A DNA stretch of 7,644 nt from an uncultured Prevotella sp. (GCA_900553965.1 USFX01000132.1:1-7644); one strand, 5' to 3'. Counted from the stretch's first letter, positions 1 to 6,383 are shown. The notes: generated from the sequence alone by a model not told the origin. Made by a program: numbers and translations.

Positions 1-90
1 GGCGGCCCGGTTGCAACGCCGCGGGGGCCCCGCTGCAACCTCGTAAGGGCCTTACGGCAAGCCCGCCGCCGCTCCGTGGTTTTCCGGCGG
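1..90. repeat. Cluster of GC-rich inverted repeats
   Basis: Several perfect inverted repeats sit side by side. GGTTGCA (9-15) matches TGCAACC (34-40) and encloses GCGGGG (21-26) facing CCCCGC (28-33), whose core is the 8-bp palindrome GGGGCCCC (24-31). CGTAAGG (42-48) faces CCTTACG (50-56) across a single base. CCGCCG (66-71) faces CGGCGG (85-90). GGCGG (1-5) could pair with CCGCC (63-67), enclosing the first two. The element may continue beyond the left edge. Possible identities are a REP/BIME-like extragenic element, a structured RNA end, or a terminator complex of an upstream gene; the sequence alone does not decide. Confidence 0.45.
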
Positions 91-367
91 AGATGCCATC
101 GTTTGTATATGGCTATGAATGAGTGTGTTATGAAACGTGTAAATAAATCGTCACGGCGACCCTTGATTTTTGATACACGCGTAGCTGCGATATTTGCGCC
201 CGCAGCGGAATAAAAATGAAAAGTCCCTGCTCTCGTGGGCCTTAAATTCGGAAAAAAGCGGAAAGACGTGTCCGCGAGGCTGTGTCAAAACGGGCAATGG
301 GGCGGCTGGAACATGAATTCCCATGAAAAAATCCGCCATTCATGACTTCATGCCGGAAAATATTTAT

Positions 368-375
368 TACCTTTG
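368..375 (+). promoter_or_regulatory. Candidate promoter core for the lipoprotein gene
   Basis: TACCTTTG matches the Bacteroidetes primary-sigma core TAnnTTTG. Unlike the three other promoters in this window, there is no TTTG or TTG about 20 nt upstream; the nearest resemblance is TTC at 347-349. A start near 381 would give the first gene a leader of roughly 130 nt. Core match is seen; promoter activity is inferred. Confidence 0.45.
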
Positions 376-512
376 CGGTATAAAGAAATAGTATGCCACA
401 CATAAAACAACATTCATTGTATGAGAGTATATATTAATGTATAAACAATATCGGATGCAATCTGTGTGCTTCCCATGATTTTGCAACGACGTAATGACAT
501 TGTGATTTCATA

Positions 513-1109
513 ATGAATAACCATCAATATGTGAACAAAACAAGACGTAACATGGGACAAATCCATTCTTTTCTGCTCACTGCCGTCACTGCGGCAAGCC
601 TCTGCGGCTGCGGACTGATATCCATCAACGAGTCCGGCTACAGGCGGTTGTCGGCCGAGGACAAGGCACGGGTGAAGCTGTGCGTGACGCCGATTGACAG
701 TCTGACCTACGACAACAATATCTATCAGGTGGATGTCGCCCGTATGCGCGACTATCTGAGCCGGCGCGATGACGTCATAATATACGACTACGCCTCCTTT
801 TGCCATTCGTCTTACTGTATCAATCCCCGCGCGGCCGAACAGCTATGCACCCGCAACGGCTACGGTTTCTGCCTGATAATCTCTACATACGACTATCTTG
901 AAAGGATTCCGAAGATGGACGTTCCCGTCCTCGCCATTGACCAGCGGCCATACAAGACGGACAAGACACCGAAGTATTGCGACGGTTTCTACAACGCTCT
1001 GACCGGCGTGACCGACAAAGTCCGTGGCTACGGCCGGTTCCTCCATTTCAACCGCGGGAAGTTCGTCAAGGCGTATGACGACCTCAACGATGCGTTCATA
1101 AAAGAATAA
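513..1109 (+). CDS. Predicted lipoprotein with possible thioredoxin-like fold (C-x4-C)
   Basis: This 198-residue protein is not one I can name. The N-terminus has a basic patch (KTRR, 9-12), a hydrophobic stretch (about 20-30) and a lipobox-like L30-C-G-C33, so Cys33 is the likely lipidated residue and the mature protein would be membrane-anchored in the periplasm or outer membrane. After it, a predicted strand (VIIYDYAS, 88-95) runs into C97-H-S-S-Y-C102 and a Pro-containing helix, which is the order seen in thioredoxins (strand, Cys pair, helix) but with four residues between the cysteines rather than two. The C-terminal GRFLHFNRGKFVKAYDDL resembles the final strand-turn-strand-helix of thioredoxins, though no cis-proline precedes it. 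I believe similar uncharacterised lipoproteins exist in other Bacteroidales. The alternative start at 552 would remove the basic residues, so 513 is preferred. Neither start has a clear Shine-Dalgarno. Existence of the gene is solid; the fold is inference. Confidence 0.75.
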   Translation: MNNHQYVNKTRRNMGQIHSFLLTAVTAASLCGCGLISINESGYRRLSAEDKARVKLCVTPIDSLTYDNNIYQVDVARMRDYLSRRDDVIIYDYASFCHSSYCINPRAAEQLCTRNGYGFCLIISTYDYLERIPKMDVPVLAIDQRPYKTDKTPKYCDGFYNALTGVTDKVRGYGRFLHFNRGKFVKAYDDLNDAFIKE

Positions 1110-1147
1110 GGAGATGTGTATATTACCAATAACATAAAACAAAGATT

Positions 1148-1561
1148 ATGAAAAAGCAGAAATCAAAGGTTGACACATGGCTCGTGCTGGTGGTCATCGG
1201 TATTGTCGTTGCGGCCTCGTTGCCGTTCATTCTCGTTGATGAGGCACCGCTGATAGGGTTGGTCATCAGCGGCGTGGTCCTGCTGGTGCTCGCCGATATG
1301 GTTGTGAACACGACATACGTCATCGACGGCAGGACGCTGACGATACGTTGCGGATTGCTGATGAAGGAGCGGTGTGACATCATGGACATCACCGCCGTCC
1401 GACCGACGCGGACCCCCGTCAGCTCACCGGCAATGTCGCTGGACCGGCTGGAGCTGAAGCTTCGCGGACGGAGCATCATCATTTCCCCGAAGGACAAGGA
1501 GCGTTTCGTCGACGACCTGCGCGCCGTCAACCCTGATATAAAGGTCGAGGCCGGACAGTGA
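1148..1561 (+). CDS. Two-helix membrane protein with YyaB-type bacterial PH domain
   Basis: This 137-residue protein starts with a lysine-rich cytoplasmic tail (MKKQKSK), followed by two hydrophobic segments at about 9-30 and 34-53 that should form a membrane hairpin. Residues 54-128 then form a small soluble domain. The pattern TYVIDGRTLTIRCGLL, then SSPAMSLDRLEL (92-103) and IISPKDKERFVDDL (111-124), is the hallmark of the YyaB-like bacterial PH domain family (bPH_4, formerly DUF1200). Members are widespread and mostly uncharacterised; no biochemical role is known that I can assign, and lipid binding should not be assumed. It begins 38 nt after the lipoprotein gene without a visible promoter or terminator between, so the two are probably co-transcribed. 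Its stop lies just upstream of the dnaE promoter region. Family assignment is confident; function is not. Confidence 0.85.
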   Translation: MKKQKSKVDTWLVLVVIGIVVAASLPFILVDEAPLIGLVISGVVLLVLADMVVNTTYVIDGRTLTIRCGLLMKERCDIMDITAVRPTRTPVSSPAMSLDRLELKLRGRSIIISPKDKERFVDDLRAVNPDIKVEAGQ

Positions 1562-1617
1562 TGCACGGCCGGCGAGGCTGCCAGTCCGCCGCTTGGGTTT
1601 ATTTTCTTCCCGTTTCG

Positions 1618-1649
1618 TTTGGCCGTCTAAGGGTTTCTGCGTAACTTTA
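1618..1649 (+). promoter_or_regulatory. Promoter of dnaE (Bacteroidetes type)
   Basis: TTTG at 1618-1621 is followed after exactly 20 nt by TAACTTTA at 1642-1649, one mismatch (final A for G) from the Bacteroidetes consensus TAnnTTTG. Transcription would begin around 1655-1657, giving a leader of about 25 nt. It lies wholly in the gap between the PH-domain gene and dnaE, suggesting dnaE is transcribed separately. Confidence 0.6.
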
Positions 1650-1666
1650 CGCCTCCAAAACAAACT

Positions 1667-1672
1667 GAGGAG
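1667..1672 (+). promoter_or_regulatory. Ribosome binding site of dnaE
   Basis: GAGGAG ends 8 nt before the ATG at 1681. It is the only clear Shine-Dalgarno-like sequence before a gene in this window, where the other leaders are A-rich, and it supports the chosen dnaE start. Confidence 0.55.
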
Positions 1673-1680
1673 CATAAGGC

Positions 1681-4600
1681 ATGGAAGATTTCGTACACCT
1701 TCACGTACACACATACTATTCTATTCTCGACGGACAGGCCAGCATCCCGAAGCTGGTTGACAAGGCCGTGGGCAACGGCATGCGCGGCATGGCCATCACC
1801 GACCATGGCAACATGATGGGCATAAAGGAGTTCTTCAACTACTGCAAGGGCATCAACGGCAAGCGCAAGGACGCCGGACAGGAGCCGTTCAAGCCCATCT
1901 TCGGCTGCGAGATGTATGTCGTGCGCAACGGCCGGCGCCTGACCGACAAGGAGAAGGCCAAGGGCGACGGCGGCGGAAACCACCTCGTCGTGCTGGCGAA
2001 GAACTCAACGGGCTATCACAACCTGATAAAGCTGGTGTCGAAAGCCTGGACCGACGGTTTCTACAACCGTCCGCGTACGGACCATGTCGAGCTGGAGAAA
2101 TATCACGAGGGACTCATAGTCTGTTCGGCATGTATCGCCGGTGAGGTGCCGGCAAAGATTCTGCAGGGCGACATCGCGGGTGCCGAGGAGGCTGTCGTGT
2201 GGTTCAAGCGTGTCTTCGGCGACGACTATTATCTGGAGCTCCAGCGCCATGAGGTGAAGGACCCGACGATACGCGCCAACCGCGAGACATTCCCCCTGCA
2301 GCAGCAGGCCAACAAGGTCATCATCGAACTGGCCCGGAAGCACAACGTGAAGCTGGTCTGCACGAACGACAGTCATTTCGTCGACGAGGAGAACGCCGAG
2401 GCCCATGACCGTCTGCTCTGCCTCTCGACGGGCAAGGACCTCGACGACCCGACGCGAATGCTATATTCCAAGCAGGAGTGGTTCAAGACCCGCGAGGAGA
2501 TGAATGAGGTCTTCAGCGACATCCCCGAGGCTTTGGCCAACACGTGCGAGATACTTGACAAGGTCGAGACCTATTCCATCGACCACGACCCCATCATGCC
2601 CTTCTTCCCCATTCCCGAGGAGTTCGGTTCGGAGGACGAATACCGTCAGCGCATCACGGAGCAGGAACTATATGAAGAGTTCACCCGTGACGAGAACGGA
2701 GAGAACCCGATGCCGCCCGAGGAGGGAGCGAAGAAGATAAAGAAGCTGGGCGGATATGACCGCCTTTACCGCATCAAGTTTGAGGCCGATTATCTCTCGA
2801 AGCTGGCCTACGACGGTGCTAAGAAGCTCTATGGCGACCCGCTCAGCGACGAAGTGAAGGAGCGCGTCAACTTCGAGCTGCACATCATGAAGACGATGGG
2901 ATTTCCCGGCTACTTCCTCATCGTCCAGGACTTCATCAACTCCGCCCGCGAGGAGCTGGGCGTCATGGTCGGTCCGGGACGTGGCTCGGCGGCCGGAAGT
3001 GTCGTCGCCTACTGTCTGGGAATCACCAAGATTGACCCCATCAAGTACGACCTGCTGTTCGAGCGCTTCCTCAACCCCGACCGAATCTCACTCCCCGATA
3101 TTGATACCGACTTCGACGACGACGGCCGTGGCCGCGTGCTCGAATGGGTGGAGGACAAATATGGCCACGACAAGGTGGCCCACATCATCACCTACGGCAC
3201 CATGGCCACGAAGAACTCCATCAAGGACGTGGCCCGTGTCGAGAAACTGCCGCTCGAACGGAGCAACCAGCTCTGTAAGGCCATTCCCGACAAGCTGCCG
3301 GGCGGACTGAAGATGAACCTCACCAACGCCATCAGCGTCATTCCCGAGCTGCGCGAGGCTGAGGCCAGCACGAACCGTCTGGAGAGCGAGACGATACGCT
3401 ATGCAAGGATGTTGGAGGGCACGGTGCGCAACACGGGCATCCACGCCTGTGGCACGATTATCTGCCGTGACGCCATCAGCGACTGGGTTCCGGTGTCGAC
3501 GGCCGAGGACAAGAACGACCCGGGGCACAAGCTGCTCTGTACCCAGTATGACGGCCACGTCATCGAGGAGACCGGTCTTATCAAGATGGACTTCCTCGGA
3601 CTGAAGACCCTCTCGCAGTTGAAAGAGGCCGTGGAGAACGTCCGGTTGCGCACGGGAGAGATAATCGACCTCGACACCATCCCCATCGACGACCCGCTGA
3701 CGTATCAGCTCTATTGCGAGGGCCGCACGATCGGAACGTTCCAGTTTGAGTCGGCGGGCATGCAGAAGTATCTCCGCGAGCTGAAACCGTCGGTATTCGA
3801 GGACCTCATCGCCATGAACGCCCTTTATCGTCCGGGACCTATGGACTATATCCCGTCGTTCATCGCCCGTAAGAACGGCCGCGAGGAGATTAAGTATGAC
3901 ATTCCGTGCATGGAGAAATATCTCAAGGACACCTACGGAATCACGGTCTATCAGGAGCAGGTCATGCTCCTCTCGCGCCAGTTGGCCAACTTCACCCGAG
4001 GCGAGAGCGACGCCCTGCGTAAGGCGATGGGTAAGAAGAAGAAGGCCATCGTAGACGCGATGAAGCCGAAGTTCATCGAGGGCGGAAAGAAAAACGGTCA
4101 CGACCCGAAGGTGCTCGAAAAGATATGGGGCGACTGGGAGAAGTTCGCTTCCTACGCTTTCAACAAGAGTCACGCCACGTGCTACTCGTGGGTGGCCTAT
4201 CAGACGGCCTATCTCAAGGCACACTATCCGGCTGAGTTCATGGCCGGCATCATGAGCCGAAGCCTCGACAACATCGCCGACATAACGAAGTTCATGGACG
4301 AGTGCCGCTCGATGGGCATCCCGACGCTGGGCCCCGACGTCAACGAAAGCCGTCAGAAGTTCAGCGTCAACAAGAAGGGCGAGATACGCTTCGGTATCAG
4401 TGCCATCAAGGGCGTGGGCGGCGCGGCGGCCGACGCCATCATCTCCGAACGCGAGAAGAACGGCCCTTATACGAGCATCTTTGACTTCATCCAGCGTGTC
4501 AACCTCGGTGCCGTCAACCGCAAGTGCGTCGAGTCGCTTGTGCTGAGCGGCGGTTTCGACAGCTTCGGGACCATCAGGCGTGAAGACTTCTTCGCCACCA

Positions 4601-5400
4601 ACAATAAGGGCGAGGCTTTCCTCGACACGTTCGTGCGCTACGGCCAGATCTATCAGATGGAGAAAGCGCAGATCCGCAACTCTCTCTTCTCTGAAGAAGA
4701 TGACGTCGAAATATCCACGCCACCGATAATAAAGGGTGAGGTGTGGAGCGACATCGAACGGCTCAACCGCGAGCGCGACCTCGTGGGCATCTACATATCG
4801 GCCCATCCGCTAGACGACTTCAAGATTGTGCTTGACAATCTGTGCAATACCCAGTGTTCCGAACTTGCTGACATATCATCACTGAGTGACCGTGAGGATG
4901 TCATCATCGGCGGAATCGTCACGGCGATAAAGTCAAAATTCACCAAGACGGGAAAGCCGTGCGGCTTCGTCACCATCGAGGACTTCAACGGCTCGGGCGA
5001 GCTCGCCATGTTCGGCGAGGAATGGGGACGCTGGAGCGGCATGTTCAAGGAGGGCTGTACGGTCTATATCACGGCCAAATGTCAGCAGCGCTACCGCGAC
5101 AGCAAGTTCTTCGACCTGAAGATTCAGAACATCGAATATCTCCAGACCATCAAGGACAAGGCCATCGACCGCATCACCATCTCGCTGCTCACGGACAAGC
5201 TGAACGACCAGATTGTCACGGAACTGAACGAAATCATCGCCGATAATCCCGGCGAGACGAAACTCTTTTTCCAGCTCCACGACTCCGGCGGCAAGAACCA
5301 CGTCCTGCTGAGGAGCACGCGGCGCACGGTGAACGTCAAGCAGAGTCTCATCGCATACATTGAGCAGAACAAGGGGGTGATGGACTATAAGATAAATTAA
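1681..5400 (+). CDS. dnaE: DNA polymerase III subunit alpha
   Basis: This is the catalytic subunit of the replicative polymerase, 1239 residues and complete. The N-terminal PHP domain (about 1-270) keeps the usual metal ligands: H8 and H10 (HLHVH), D17, H42 (TDHGN), E77, H101, C151, D230 and H232 (NDSH). The polymerase core follows: GPGRGSAAGS (431-440), the palm motif PDIDTDF with D475 and D477, and KMDFLGL with D637, equivalent to E. coli D401, D403 and D555. RPGP (717-720), YQEQVM (757-762) and FNKSHA (827-832) are further family motifs. A helix-hairpin-helix lies near 901-925, a likely clamp-binding motif RNSLF at 999-1003, and an OB-fold (tRNA_anti type) at about 1074-1150. A charged stretch at about 327-377, before the palm, looks like the lineage-specific insertion of Bacteroidetes DnaE. 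Codon bias is strong: no TTA, CTA or TCA codon occurs from codon 471 to 1042. The start fits the HLHVH motif beginning at residue 6, and a GAGGAG precedes it. Confidence 0.98.
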   Translation: MEDFVHLHVHTYYSILDGQASIPKLVDKAVGNGMRGMAITDHGNMMGIKEFFNYCKGINGKRKDAGQEPFKPIFGCEMYVVRNGRRLTDKEKAKGDGGGNHLVVLAKNSTGYHNLIKLVSKAWTDGFYNRPRTDHVELEKYHEGLIVCSACIAGEVPAKILQGDIAGAEEAVVWFKRVFGDDYYLELQRHEVKDPTIRANRETFPLQQQANKVIIELARKHNVKLVCTNDSHFVDEENAEAHDRLLCLSTGKDLDDPTRMLYSKQEWFKTREEMNEVFSDIPEALANTCEILDKVETYSIDHDPIMPFFPIPEEFGSEDEYRQRITEQELYEEFTRDENGENPMPPEEGAKKIKKLGGYDRLYRIKFEADYLSKLAYDGAKKLYGDPLSDEVKERVNFELHIMKTMGFPGYFLIVQDFINSAREELGVMVGPGRGSAAGSVVAYCLGITKIDPIKYDLLFERFLNPDRISLPDIDTDFDDDGRGRVLEWVEDKYGHDKVAHIITYGTMATKNSIKDVARVEKLPLERSNQLCKAIPDKLPGGLKMNLTNAISVIPELREAEASTNRLESETIRYARMLEGTVRNTGIHACGTIICRDAISDWVPVSTAEDKNDPGHKLLCTQYDGHVIEETGLIKMDFLGLKTLSQLKEAVENVRLRTGEIIDLDTIPIDDPLTYQLYCEGRTIGTFQFESAGMQKYLRELKPSVFEDLIAMNALYRPGPMDYIPSFIARKNGREEIKYDIPCMEKYLKDTYGITVYQEQVMLLSRQLANFTRGESDALRKAMGKKKKAIVDAMKPKFIEGGKKNGHDPKVLEKIWGDWEKFASYAFNKSHATCYSWVAYQTAYLKAHYPAEFMAGIMSRSLDNIADITKFMDECRSMGIPTLGPDVNESRQKFSVNKKGEIRFGISAIKGVGGAAADAIISEREKNGPYTSIFDFIQRVNLGAVNRKCVESLVLSGGFDSFGTIRREDFFATNNKGEAFLDTFVRYGQIYQMEKAQIRNSLFSEEDDVEISTPPIIKGEVWSDIERLNRERDLVGIYISAHPLDDFKIVLDNLCNTQCSELADISSLSDREDVIIGGIVTAIKSKFTKTGKPCGFVTIEDFNGSGELAMFGEEWGRWSGMFKEGCTVYITAKCQQRYRDSKFFDLKIQNIEYLQTIKDKAIDRITISLLTDKLNDQIVTELNEIIADNPGETKLFFQLHDSGGKNHVLLRSTRRTVNVKQSLIAYIEQNKGVMDYKIN

Positions 5401-5579
5401 TGTGTGTTGGTGTCCTTTAGGAAATGGCAGATAAAAACGCAAGGCGGCTGTTAACCCTACTTAAAAAGTCAGCGGAGACTTGGCTGTATCGGCTGTTTTC
5501 CGTATTTTTGCACACAGTAAGGGTGTTCAATAACCATTTGACAACATCATAATATCAACAAATAAAAAACAAAAAGACA
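5401..5579 (+). other. dnaE-trxA intergenic region and trxA leader
   Basis: The 179 nt after dnaE show no convincing terminator hairpin with a T tract. They hold the trxA promoter and a 5-bp inverted repeat, AAGTC (5466-5470) and GACTT (5477-5481), overlapping its upstream box. The last 40 nt before trxA are very A-rich, a leader type typical of well-expressed Bacteroidetes genes that lack a Shine-Dalgarno. Confidence 0.6.
5480..5510 (+). promoter_or_regulatory. Promoter of the trxA unit
   Basis: TTG at 5480-5482, 20 nt of spacer, then TATTTTTG at 5503-5510, a perfect match to TAnnTTTG. Predicted transcription start is near 5516-5518, giving a leader of roughly 63 nt. It would drive trxA and the small gene 3 nt downstream of it. 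Confidence 0.75.
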
Positions 5580-5894
5580 ATGGAAGTACAGATCACAAAA
5601 GACAATTTTGAGACACTGAAGAACGGCAACCTGCCCCTCGTAGTAGACTTTTGGGCCACATGGTGCGGTCCCTGCCGCATGATTGCCCCCATCATCGAGG
5701 AGCTGGCCAGGGAGTATGACGGCAAGATAGTCGTCGGTAAGTGTGACGTGGAGGAGAACGACGAGATTGCCGCAGAGTTCGGAATCCGCAACATCCCGAC
5801 CATCCTCTACTTCAAGGGCGGCCAGATGGTCGACAAGACCGTCGGCGCGCTCTCAAAGGCAAAGCTCGAAGAGAAATTCCAGTCACTGCTCTAA
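5580..5894 (+). CDS. trxA: Thioredoxin
   Basis: This is a canonical single-domain cytoplasmic thioredoxin of 104 residues with no signal peptide. The active site is W28-C29-G-P-C32. The buried acid corresponding to E. coli Asp26 is D23, the partner lysine K54 matches Lys57, and the cis-proline is P73 in RNIPTILYF. It reduces protein disulfides (for example in ribonucleotide reductase and peroxidases) and is recharged by thioredoxin reductase, which is not in this window. One non-catalytic cysteine, C55, sits in KCDVEEN where many thioredoxins have no cysteine; it might allow extra oxidation or dimerisation, but nothing here shows it does. It has its own promoter and is followed after 3 nt by a small acidic protein gene, so the two are almost certainly one transcript. 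Confidence 0.97.
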   Translation: MEVQITKDNFETLKNGNLPLVVDFWATWCGPCRMIAPIIEELAREYDGKIVVGKCDVEENDEIAAEFGIRNIPTILYFKGGQMVDKTVGALSKAKLEEKFQSLL

Positions 5895-5897
5895 GCC

Positions 5898-6236
5898 ATG
5901 GCCAGCTTTGAAGAAGAGCTCCGGCTGGATGCTGAGGAGAACGCACGCGAGGTGGAGTTCATCCTCAGCAGTCTGTCTAATGAGCTGAAAGAGAAGTTCT
6001 CCACAGACGACATTCTATATATGATGGACGCCATCGTGGAGTATTATTTTGAAAGCGGCGTGCTCGAAGGCGACGGCGATGAGGACGGTTGTGTCGACAT
6101 CGACCTTCAAGCCGTGGCCGGATATGTGTGCCGCAAGGCCAAGGAAGACAAGCGCGGCGACTTCAATCCCGACGACGTCTTCTTCGTGGCACAGGCCGAC
6201 ATGGACTTTCAGGAGCAGAATCTTGGCGAGGACTGA
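5898..6236 (+). CDS. Small acidic protein of unknown function, co-transcribed with trxA
   Basis: This 112-residue protein starts 3 nt after the trxA stop codon, strongly suggesting translational coupling. I do not recognise a named family, though it reads like a conserved Bacteroidales hypothetical protein. There is no signal peptide or membrane segment, so it is predicted to be cytoplasmic. It is very acidic and mostly helical: an N-terminal helix (about 4-33), a second helix (36-54), an Asp-rich loop (59-69), a third helix (about 70-84), then GDFNPDDVFFVAQADMDFQEQ near the C-terminus. The Asp-rich loop D59-G-D-E-D-G-C-V-D-I-D-L partly matches an EF-hand loop but has Leu at the usual Glu position 12, so calcium binding is doubtful. 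Two cysteines (C65, C78) are not arranged as a redox motif. The position next to trxA might mean a shared role or only shared expression. Confidence 0.85.
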   Translation: MASFEEELRLDAEENAREVEFILSSLSNELKEKFSTDDILYMMDAIVEYYFESGVLEGDGDEDGCVDIDLQAVAGYVCRKAKEDKRGDFNPDDVFFVAQADMDFQEQNLGED

Positions 6237-6315
6237 CGTTGTCCGTCAGCTGGACAGCATCTCTGAATGGAAATTCCGAACCATCTGAATGGTGGTATGG
6301 GATTATCTGGACAGT

Positions 6316-6383
6316 GGTGTGGCATGATGCAATCTGCGTAGCAAATGACGTGGTTGCATTGTGCCACACTTTCTGTTTTTCTT
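6316..6383 (+). terminator. Long stem-loop and T-rich tail after the trxA unit
   Basis: The left arm at 6316-6333 (GGTGTGGCATGATGCAAT) pairs along its full 18 nt with 6353-6370 on the + strand transcript, with 14 Watson-Crick and 4 G-U pairs; C6334 and G6352 may add one more. The loop is about 17-19 nt. Directly after it comes a T-rich tract (6370-6383) interrupted by C and G. This fits an intrinsic terminator for the trxA transcript, about 80 nt past the last stop codon. The stem is longer and the loop larger than usual for a terminator, so an RNA-stabilising or processing element is also possible. Confidence 0.65.

Larger units (their letters stand above)
1..512. other. Non-coding left region with palindromes and a possible interspersed repeat
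   Basis: No reading frame here looks like a real protein on either strand. Bases 1 to about 97 are strikingly GC-rich and packed with inverted repeats; composition then switches abruptly to AT-rich sequence. A 6-bp stem (GCTGCG 184-189 with CGCAGC 201-206) follows, and two interlocking inverted repeats lie at 301-344. A Bacteroidetes-type promoter core is at 368-375, followed by about 130 nt of AT-rich sequence up to the first gene. The stretch around 99-230 gives me a vague impression of sequence that recurs between genes in Prevotella, but that is memory, not something shown here. The region could be a multicopy non-coding repeat or the downstream region of a gene outside the window. Confidence 0.5.

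Noticed and set aside
3..122. An open frame at the left edge ending at 120-122 that could be the tail of an upstream gene
   Set aside because: Its Pro- and Arg-rich sequence is dictated by the GC palindromes and resembles no protein family; without upstream sequence it cannot be supported.
151..339. A 62-codon − strand open frame in the left region
   Set aside because: It lacks a start signal or promoter and overlaps an inverted repeat; it is better explained as chance openness in a possible non-coding repeat.
393..437. A 14-codon open frame soon after the promoter core at 368-375, a possible leader peptide
   Set aside because: No ribosome binding site, no regulatory codon pattern, and no terminator/antiterminator structure after it.
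428..443. An AT-rich near-palindrome centred on ATTAAT upstream of the lipoprotein gene
   Set aside because: With this base composition, a 16-mer with mismatches is expected by chance and nothing links it to a known operator.
414..806. A 130-codon − strand open frame overlapping the lipoprotein start
   Set aside because: The + strand gene has a signal sequence and a good protein pattern, while this frame runs through AT-rich intergenic DNA and has no domain.
1570..1600. A possible terminator after the PH-domain gene (CGGCG 1570-1574 with CGCCG 1587-1591)
   Set aside because: Only 5 bp of stem with a 12-nt loop, and the T-rich stretch after it is interrupted by G and C; too weak to annotate.
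3088..4806. A 572-codon open frame on the − strand inside dnaE
   Set aside because: It is exactly in register with the dnaE codons, so it stays open simply because dnaE uses no TTA, CTA or TCA codon there. Its protein is a low-complexity mix of V, L, D, R and E with no recognisable domain, and dnaE itself is unmistakable.
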